Assembly (NCBI GenBank): GCA_943913205.1
Contig: CALTWN010000001.1
Coordinates: 1-58,304 of the forward strand
Length of the DNA stretch: 58,304 nt
Direction: 5' to 3'
Source: an uncultured Bartonella sp.
GTDB lineage: Bacteria; Pseudomonadota; Alphaproteobacteria; Rhizobiales; Rhizobiaceae
In this document: positions 52,574 through 58,304 of the stretch, one piece after another
Position numbering within the stretch: the stretch's first letter is position 1
Layout: each line of letters starts with the position of its first letter
Position numbers and translations under genes: made by a program
The notes under the pieces: generated by a model
Database searches by the model: none
Told to the model about the DNA's origin: nothing
What the model saw: the letters and a program-made list of their open reading frames with translations, nothing else

Positions 52574-53995
52574 ATGAAAACAAAACATCAATTTAATAAA
52601 GACCTAAAAAAAAGACATATTTCTTTTATAGCTTTGGGTGCAGTTATAGGAACTGGGCTATTCTTAGGATCTGCTACAGCTATCAGACAGGCAGGGCCTA
52701 GCGTTATATTTGCATACCTACTTATTGGCTTAGTAGTGTTTTTAATAATGCGAGCATTAGGGGAGATAGCACTACAATCTCCGCAATTAGGCACCTTTAG
52801 CACTTATGCAACAAATTTTATAGGACCTTTTGCAGGCTATGCAGCTGGGTGGTCTTATGTTTTTAAAATAGCATGTGTTTGTTTAGCCGATATAGTAGCT
52901 TTTAACACATATATGGCATTTTGGTATCCGGATGTCTCCTCTTGGATATGGACTATAGGGCTAATTACAATCGTCTGTGCATTCAATATTACCACAGTAA
53001 AAATTTACGGTGAGCTTGAAGTTTATTTTTCTATAATGAAAGTTGGTGCTATATTATTAATGATAGTAGGTGGTTTAACTCTTTTATTTATCGGGCTTTA
53101 CCATGAGCCTAGATCGCTTGCTAGCGCGCATAAATTGCTTACATTATCTTACTGGTTTCCACATAGTTTACTAGGTTTTATAAAATGCCTACCTATCGTT
53201 ATTTATGCTTTCGGTGGAATTGAAATTCTAGGCATTACAGGGCCAGAAACACACGACCCTGAAAAAGTTATACCAAGAGCTATTAATGCCATACCTATGC
53301 GTATTATATTTTTCTATGTTATAACAATGTCTGTATTATTTGCACTATATCCATGGCAAGAGATAGGTGTAAATGGTAGCCCATTTGTTACTATATGCCA
53401 CGGCTTAGGCATACCTTCTGCAGCTAATTTATTAAATATAATAGTACTTGTTGCTGCTGCATCTGCTATAAATAGTGATATTTATGGTTCTAGTCGCATG
53501 TTGCATAGCTTAGCTAAAGACGGACACGCTTTTAAAAGACTTCATATATTGAGCTCTAGAGGTACCCCTGTTTATGCAATTTTAATAATGTTGGTTATAA
53601 TTGCAGCCGGCATAGTTCTTAATTATTTTAATAATAATGGGCTTTTTGTTTTGATGGCTGATATTTCTGCATTTGCCGCTTTAGTAGGATGGTTTATAAT
53701 AGTATTATCTCAATTACTTATGCGCCTAAAAATGCCAAAGGAAGAACATGCTAATTTAAAGTTTCCTATGCCTTTTTGGCCGCTAAGCAGTATTATAGCT
53801 ATGGGCACTATTTTATTCGTATATGCAGTGATGTCATATTACAATAAAGCCGCATTTTTATATGGTGTAATATGGTTGAGTTATTTAGTATTAAGCTATA
53901 ATTTCCTCAAATTTCTCAAAAAAAGAGGAATATTTAGAAATCTATTTATAGATAATGCTGAAAATCCACTAAACATAAAAAAGACTATTATATGA
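52574..53995 (+). CDS. Amino acid permease, AAT/APC family (ProY/HutT-like), copy 1
   Basis: 473 residues, twelve membrane spans. The APC signature is complete: KRHISFIALGAVIGTGLFLGSA, GPSVIFAYLLIGLVVFLIMRALGE, and IEILGITGPETHDPEKVIPRAI. The sequence runs in parallel with E. coli ProY over its whole length; HutT and CycA belong to the same group. It imports an amino acid with protons; the substrate cannot be named. AAGAGA is near the start. Its stop overlaps the ATG of the second copy in an ATGA (53992-53995), so both are cotranslated. Confidence 0.93.
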   Translation: MKTKHQFNKDLKKRHISFIALGAVIGTGLFLGSATAIRQAGPSVIFAYLLIGLVVFLIMRALGEIALQSPQLGTFSTYATNFIGPFAGYAAGWSYVFKIACVCLADIVAFNTYMAFWYPDVSSWIWTIGLITIVCAFNITTVKIYGELEVYFSIMKVGAILLMIVGGLTLLFIGLYHEPRSLASAHKLLTLSYWFPHSLLGFIKCLPIVIYAFGGIEILGITGPETHDPEKVIPRAINAIPMRIIFFYVITMSVLFALYPWQEIGVNGSPFVTICHGLGIPSAANLLNIIVLVAAASAINSDIYGSSRMLHSLAKDGHAFKRLHILSSRGTPVYAILIMLVIIAAGIVLNYFNNNGLFVLMADISAFAALVGWFIIVLSQLLMRLKMPKEEHANLKFPMPFWPLSSIIAMGTILFVYAVMSYYNKAAFLYGVIWLSYLVLSYNFLKFLKKRGIFRNLFIDNAENPLNIKKTII

Positions 53996-55359
53996 AAAAG
54001 GCACACCACTTCAATAAAGATTTAAAGCAAAGACATATATATTTTATAGCGCTAGGCGCAGCAATAGGTACCGGTCTTTTTCTAGGGTCAGCTACTGCAA
54101 TTCAACAAAGCGGCCCTAGCGTAATATTTGCTTATATTCTTTGTGGTGTGGCTGTGTTTTTCATTATGAGGGCTATGGGGGAAATGGCGTTACAAGCGCC
54201 ACATTTACAAAGTTTTAGTAATTATGTAACCCATTTCCTTAGCCCTTTTGCTGGTTATGTTACTGGCTGGTCTTACGTATTGCAAATGGCTTTTGTTTGT
54301 TTAGCAGATGTTACCGCTTTTGCAACTTATATGGCCTTTTGGTATCCAGAGGTTTCTCCGTGGGTTTGGACTTTAGCTCTGGCCCTTATATTATGTGCAG
54401 TTAATCTTTCAGCTGTCAAAATTTATGGTGAATTAGAATTTTTATTTTCAATAATTAAAATTTCAGCTATAGTACTTATGATTATTGGCGGTCTATACTT
54501 ATTAACCCACGGGTTGAATTCACATGTCAGAGATTTCAACTCTCTACCAAAAATTTTTCAACTATCCTATTGGTTTCCGCATAATTGGCAAGGATTTGTA
54601 GCTTGTTTGCCGATTGTGATTTATTCATTTGGTGGAATTGAAGTTATCGGCATTACGGCTGCTGAAGCTAGAGAGCCAGAAAAAAGCCTGCCCAAAGCAA
54701 TAAATGCTATACCCGCCCGCATAGTGTTGTTTTATGTTATGTCTCTATCTGTATTGCTTGCCCTATACCCTTGGCAGCAAATTGGCTTAAATGGTAGCCC
54801 TTTTGTTACTATCTGTGAGGCTTTAGGAATACATTCAGCCGCAAATATCTTAAACATTATCGTTATAACTTCGGTGGCCTCTGCTATAAATAGCGATATT
54901 TATGGGTCTAGCCGTATGATTTATAGTTTGTCGCGGGAAGGGCATACTTTAAAATGCTTTAATAAATTAGGTCGCACAGGAACCCCTATTTACGCTATTT
55001 TTCTTATGTTAGCTGTGCTTATATTTGGTGTAGTATTTAATTATTGTAAACATGATGGTTTATTTGTTCTTATGGCAGATAGCGCTGCTATCACATCAAT
55101 GATAAGCTGGATTTTGATTTTGCTTGCACAATTCTTTATGCGTTTAAAATTAAATAGCAGCGAGATCAAATTTAAAATGCCTTTATGGCCCTATAGTGGA
55201 ATTTTAACAATATCATTCATGTTGTTTGTAATATCAATCATGTCTTATTACAACGAAATAGCTTTTGCATGCGGGGCAATATGGATTATTTTTTTAGCAC
55301 TTACATATAATGCTTTTAAATATTTTGATAAGAAAAGTCGCTTTGTACGAAAAATATAA
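53992..55359 (+). CDS. Amino acid permease, AAT/APC family (ProY/HutT-like), copy 2
   Basis: 455 residues, parallel to copy 1 along its length, so a tandem duplication. KQRHIYFIALGAAIGTGLFLGSA and IEVIGITAAEAREPEKSLPKAI mark the substrate-binding helices. The two copies differ in the ligand helix (GPETHDPEK versus AAEAREPEK) and in helix 6-7 residues, so they may prefer different amino acids; inference. It is coupled to copy 1 by a four-base overlap. A small hairpin at 55371-55387 sits between it and the tRNA gene. Confidence 0.93.
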   Translation: MKKAHHFNKDLKQRHIYFIALGAAIGTGLFLGSATAIQQSGPSVIFAYILCGVAVFFIMRAMGEMALQAPHLQSFSNYVTHFLSPFAGYVTGWSYVLQMAFVCLADVTAFATYMAFWYPEVSPWVWTLALALILCAVNLSAVKIYGELEFLFSIIKISAIVLMIIGGLYLLTHGLNSHVRDFNSLPKIFQLSYWFPHNWQGFVACLPIVIYSFGGIEVIGITAAEAREPEKSLPKAINAIPARIVLFYVMSLSVLLALYPWQQIGLNGSPFVTICEALGIHSAANILNIIVITSVASAINSDIYGSSRMIYSLSREGHTLKCFNKLGRTGTPIYAIFLMLAVLIFGVVFNYCKHDGLFVLMADSAAITSMISWILILLAQFFMRLKLNSSEIKFKMPLWPYSGILTISFMLFVISIMSYYNEIAFACGAIWIIFLALTYNAFKYFDKKSRFVRKI

Positions 55360-55370
55360 TAGGGTAGGAA

Positions 55371-55387
55371 ATCCAAACAAATTGGAT
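55371..55387 (-). terminator. Small hairpin after the tRNA gene
   Basis: ATCCAA and TTGGAT form a six-base-pair stem with a five-base loop, overlapping the last base of the tRNA CCA; TTTCC follows on the minus strand. Termination would be weak. It may also stop the permease transcript from the other side. Confidence 0.35.
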
Positions 55388-55463
55388 GGTGAGCCCGGAG
55401 GGACTCGAACCCCCAACCAAGCGGTTATGAGCCGCTGGCTCTAACCAATTGAGCTACAGGCCC
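55387..55463 (-). tRNA. tRNA with anticodon CAU, probably tRNA-Ile2
   Basis: 77 bases with encoded CCA at 55387-55389. Acceptor GGGCCTG/CGGGCTC with G-U pairs, D-arm GCTC/GAGC, anticodon stem AGCGG/CCGCT with loop CTCATAA (CAU at positions 34-36), T-arm GGGGG/CCCTC with loop TTCGAGT. A CAU anticodon can be elongator Met, initiator Met or Ile2. The acceptor is paired at its first position, unlike an initiator, and it resembles the alphaproteobacterial tRNA-Ile(GAU) acceptor, so I favour Ile2, which needs TilS to make lysidine. Identity is not proven. Confidence 0.95.
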
Positions 55464-55514
55464 TACCCTCATCTATGCTTTTTACCCTAATTTGAAAAAA
55501 TATACAAGAATTAA

Positions 55515-55544
55515 TTGTAATTTTATATAAGTTTTTTATATAAT
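55515..55544 (+). promoter_or_regulatory. Candidate promoter of the SIMPL-domain gene
   Basis: TTGTAA at 55515-55520 and TATAAT at 55539-55544 are 18 bases apart, with the gene's AAGGAG a few bases further on. The -10 is a perfect consensus, the -35 matches at four of six. Confidence 0.45.
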
Positions 55545-55565
55545 TTAAAAAACAAGGAGTTAAAA

Positions 55566-56237
55566 ATGAAGTTTTTATATATTCTACCAATGCTAATATT
55601 ATATTTTTACGTAGCAACAGCAAATGCCGCTGAATTAAAAGTTACAGCAACCGGCACGGTCAAAGCAAAGCCAAACATGGCTACTTTTGAATTTGGCGTT
55701 GTAAGCCACGATCCAAGTGCAGAAAAGGCTTTAGATATAAGCAGCAAGGCCACATCTAAAATTTTAAATGTATTGCATAATGATAATTTAAATTCCAGCG
55801 ATATTCAAACATCTAGCCTGCTAGTTTATCCAGAACAAAATAAAAATGACAAAACCACCTATGGTGCTGAAAATAATATAGTAGTTCGTATTAAAAATTT
55901 AAATATGCTTAGTAAAATATATAAAGACATTATCGTTAACGGCGCTAACCAAACTTCAAATCTTACCTATACAAACCAAGATACAACTGAACTTTTCAAT
56001 GAAGCTCGTATAAGAGCTGTGCATAACGCCATAGCAAAAGCTAAACTGCTATCAAAAGCTGCAAATCTTAAATTAGGCGATATTACAAAAATTGAATCTT
56101 ATGTTAACCGAGGTGGACCATCCGGCATAAGGGTGCAAGCTATGGCTATTGGTGCAGATTCAGCTACTCCAATGGAGCAAGGCGTAATAACCTATACAGC
56201 TGATGTAACAATAACATTTAATTTAGAAAAATACTAA
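55566..56237 (+). CDS. SIMPL-domain (DUF541) exported protein
   Basis: 223 residues. A signal peptide of about 21 residues ends at ATANAAE. The SIMPL/DUF541 pattern follows: LKVTATGTVKAKPNMATFEFGVVSHD near the start of the mature part, then a long helix with KA.A..SKA repeats, a QTSSLLVYPEQ strand, and DVTITFNL at the end. The family is periplasmic or outer-membrane associated; its role is not settled (oxidative or envelope stress has been proposed for E. coli YggE). AAGGAG is just upstream. Its stop overlaps the rpoD stop on the other strand (CTAA at 56234-56237). Confidence 0.9.
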   Translation: MKFLYILPMLILYFYVATANAAELKVTATGTVKAKPNMATFEFGVVSHDPSAEKALDISSKATSKILNVLHNDNLNSSDIQTSSLLVYPEQNKNDKTTYGAENNIVVRIKNLNMLSKIYKDIIVNGANQTSNLTYTNQDTTELFNEARIRAVHNAIAKAKLLSKAANLKLGDITKIESYVNRGGPSGIRVQAMAIGADSATPMEQGVITYTADVTITFNLEKY

Positions 56238-58162
56238 GAATCTAAGAAACTGCGCAGCTTACGCGACCTGCTAGGGTGCTTAAGTTTGCGCAGTGCTTTT
56301 GCCTCTATCTGTCTGATACGCTCACGTGTAACAGAAAATTGCTGACCAACCTCTTCTAATGTATGGTCGCTATCCATACCAATACCAAAACGCATGCGCA
56401 ATACCCGTTCTTCTCGAGGCGTAAGCGATGCTAAAACTCTAGTAGTAGTATCACGCAAATTTGTTTGTACAGCCATATCAATTGGTAATAATGCATTTTT
56501 ATCTTCAATAAAATCGCCTAAATTAGAATCATCTTCATCACCCAATGGAGTTTCAAGAGAAATAGGTTCTTTAGCAATTTTTAGCACCTTGTGGACCTTA
56601 GCAATAGGCATAGATAATTTAGCCGCCAACTCTTCTGGGGTTGGCTCGCGTCCAATATCATTAAGAATTTGTCTTGATGTACGAATTATCTTATTTATAG
56701 TCTCAATCATATGCACTGGTATACGAATAGTACGTGCTTGATCAGCAATTGATCTTGTTATCGCTTGTCTTACCCACCAAGTGGCATAAGTAGAAAATTT
56801 GTAACCACGGCGATATTCAAACTTATCTACTGCTTTCATCAATCCAATATTACCTTCTTGGATAAGATCTAAAAATTGTAGCCCTCTATTGGTATATTTT
56901 TTGGCAATAGATATAACTAAGCGCAAATTAGCCTCAACCATTTCTTTTTTAGCAAGGCTAGCTTCACGCTCGCCTTTTTGAACCTGCATAACTAATTGAC
57001 GAAATTCTGGTAGCGGTAATGCTGTTATTTCAGCAATATCTTGTATTTCATTTCGTAAGGCAGTTATTTTTACAGATTCATTATCAAAAAATTTCGTCCA
57101 TTTCTCACTATTTAACGCTCTTATATTTTGTTCCCAACTACTATCCGTTTCATAATTTTGATAGTGTGCCATAAACTCTTCGTGATTAATACCATATTTA
57201 TCTGCCAAACGTTTTAAATTACCTTCAGCATATACTAAATCTTTATTTACACTATATAATTGATTTATTAAAGCATCAATTCTAGATTGATTAAGAGATA
57301 AAGATGTTACCGCCTTTATAAGCTCTTCTTTAAGGCCGTTATACTTTTTTTTCTGCTTACTATCGAGATTACAATTGGGTGATATTGCTTCAGTTAATGG
57401 TGCTATTTTTACCATTTTTTGATAGGTATGTGTAATAAAGTTTAATTTTTCTATAACTGATGGCAATAAAGCAGATTCCATAACAGCATAAGACATATTG
57501 GTATCATCTTCTATATCATCTTCTTCATCATTTACTTTAAAATCTTTGCTGCCGCTAGATTTTTCATCTGCATCAATTTCTGAATTATTAGCATCTGGTG
57601 AACCGTATGAACTTTCTAAATCTATGATATCGCGAAGAAAAATTTCTTCCCTATTTAACTCTTCTGCCCAAAGAATAAGCGATTGAAAAGTAAGCGGACT
57701 CTCACATAGCCCAGCTAACATAGTTTCTCTACCAGCTTCAATACGCCGCGCTATAGCTATTTCGCCTTCCCTTGATAATAGCGACATATGGCCCATTTCG
57801 CGTAAATACATACGAACGGGGTCATCTGTTCGATCCAAAGAAGAAGATTTTTTTGCTAAAGCAAGCTCACCACCAGTTATTTCAACAATTTCTGTATTAG
57901 TAGATAGTTGTTCAGCCTCGGCTTCATCCTTTACTACCTTAATACCTTGATCAGAAAAAATACTATAAACTTCATCAATGCTGTCGGCGCTTAAATCACC
58001 TGGCAAGATATTATTAAGCTCGTCTATAGTTACATAGCCTCTTTTTTTAGAAATTTTTAATAAAAACTTTAAATCATCTTGTGTTAAATCAGGAGAAACC
58101 TGTGTTGTTTCATTATCCTTATTAGATTTCAAATTTTTACTCAACTTATTTTTGCTCGCCAT
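56234..58162 (-). CDS. rpoD: Primary sigma factor RpoD (sigma-70)
   Basis: 642 residues. Region 1.1 at the start (LTQDDLKFLLKISKKRGYVT), region 1.2 DDPVRMYLREMGHMSLLSREGE, an acidic non-conserved insert (to about residue 370), region 2 with EMVEANLRLVISIAKKYTNR and the -10 reading helix KFSTYATWWVRQAITR, region 3, and region 4.2 TLEEVGQQFSVTRERIRQIEAKALRKLK for the -35. It directs RNA polymerase to housekeeping promoters. GGGGT is about nine bases before the ATG at 58162. The 142 bases upstream to the window end hold AT-rich DNA with TTTACA- and TATATA-like stretches but no clear pair. Confidence 0.98.
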   Translation of the reverse strand: MASKNKLSKNLKSNKDNETTQVSPDLTQDDLKFLLKISKKRGYVTIDELNNILPGDLSADSIDEVYSIFSDQGIKVVKDEAEAEQLSTNTEIVEITGGELALAKKSSSLDRTDDPVRMYLREMGHMSLLSREGEIAIARRIEAGRETMLAGLCESPLTFQSLILWAEELNREEIFLRDIIDLESSYGSPDANNSEIDADEKSSGSKDFKVNDEEDDIEDDTNMSYAVMESALLPSVIEKLNFITHTYQKMVKIAPLTEAISPNCNLDSKQKKKYNGLKEELIKAVTSLSLNQSRIDALINQLYSVNKDLVYAEGNLKRLADKYGINHEEFMAHYQNYETDSSWEQNIRALNSEKWTKFFDNESVKITALRNEIQDIAEITALPLPEFRQLVMQVQKGEREASLAKKEMVEANLRLVISIAKKYTNRGLQFLDLIQEGNIGLMKAVDKFEYRRGYKFSTYATWWVRQAITRSIADQARTIRIPVHMIETINKIIRTSRQILNDIGREPTPEELAAKLSMPIAKVHKVLKIAKEPISLETPLGDEDDSNLGDFIEDKNALLPIDMAVQTNLRDTTTRVLASLTPREERVLRMRFGIGMDSDHTLEEVGQQFSVTRERIRQIEAKALRKLKHPSRSRKLRSFLDS

Positions 58163-58304
58163 ACATTTACCCCAAGAGCGTTATTTTGCCTATATAATAC
58201 ATATAATGTAAAAACATATTTTGTAAACAAAACAAAATAGCATTGATTCGCTTTCAAAAAGTAAATCTAGCAAAATCATAAAATTTTACCAATATTATTT
58301 AATC

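Noticed and set aside
1..58304. CRISPR arrays, insertion sequences, prophage or toxin-antitoxin and defence loci
   Set aside because: No regularly spaced repeats, transposase, integrase or recognisable defence protein was seen on either strand.

Overview
The window is an AT-rich stretch (about one third G+C by eye) of an alphaproteobacterial chromosome. Three things point to this class. The ssrA gene is circularly permuted (two-piece tmRNA) and sits beside an alpha-type SspB. The division and cell-wall (dcw) cluster runs rsmH-ftsL-ftsI-murE-murF-mraY-murD-ftsW-murG-murC-murB-ddl-ftsQ-ftsA-ftsZ-lpxC-bamD-recN-ligA. SecD and SecF are fused, as in many Rhizobiales. The low G+C and tight packing suggest a compact, perhaps host-associated genome, but the genus cannot be named from sequence alone.

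Layout. 1-2491 (+): the end of a glycosyltransferase cassette (GT4, a GT-B enzyme, a GT-A/galactosyltransferase-like enzyme), abutting secDF (2492-4981). 5065-7813 (+): a YbaL-type cation/proton antiporter and a YbhN-like membrane protein. 7806-15073 (-): an eight-gene co-directional run, thyA-folA-miaA-RecD-like helicase-pdxJ-ilvC-TerC/CBS/CorC protein-folB-like, mixing folate/dTMP, tRNA modification, vitamin B6 and branched-chain amino acid functions. 15117-22601 (+): a KgtP-like transporter, permuted ssrA, sspB, UvrD-type helicase, SCO protein, prmA and aminopeptidase P. 22642-45594 (-): the dcw cluster, 19 genes without a gap above about 100 bases. 45727-48405 (-): mntH, rnpB (RNase P RNA), a small lytic transglycosylase and a small membrane protein. 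48423-55359: a DUF2293 protein, ettA, an unrecognised 154-residue protein overlapping pncA, a DUF475/TerC-like membrane protein and two tandem paralogous amino-acid permeases. 55387-58162: a CAU-anticodon tRNA, a SIMPL-domain protein and rpoD.

How the genes work together. The dcw block makes lipid II precursors (MurB-G, Ddl, MraY), flips/polymerises and crosslinks them at the septum (FtsW, FtsI) under FtsZ/FtsA/FtsQ/FtsL, and adds lipid A (LpxC) and outer-membrane protein assembly (BamD). ssrA and sspB form a ribosome-rescue/degradation pair: the encoded tag is the kind of ligand SspB delivers to ClpXP. ThyA, FolA and the FolB-like protein belong to the same folate cycle. MntH plus two TerC-superfamily proteins suggest active manganese handling.

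Most of the window is conserved core; I found no CRISPR array, prophage, insertion sequence or defence island. The more unusual points are inverted repeats that would mask the ribosome binding sites of bamD and the lytic transglycosylase, a perfect DnaA-box 9-mer before ddl-ftsQAZ, a tandem 15-bp repeat in the mntH leader, an N-terminal domain of unknown nature on the FolB-like protein, several tail-to-tail gene overlaps, and the unrecognised gene coupled to pncA.
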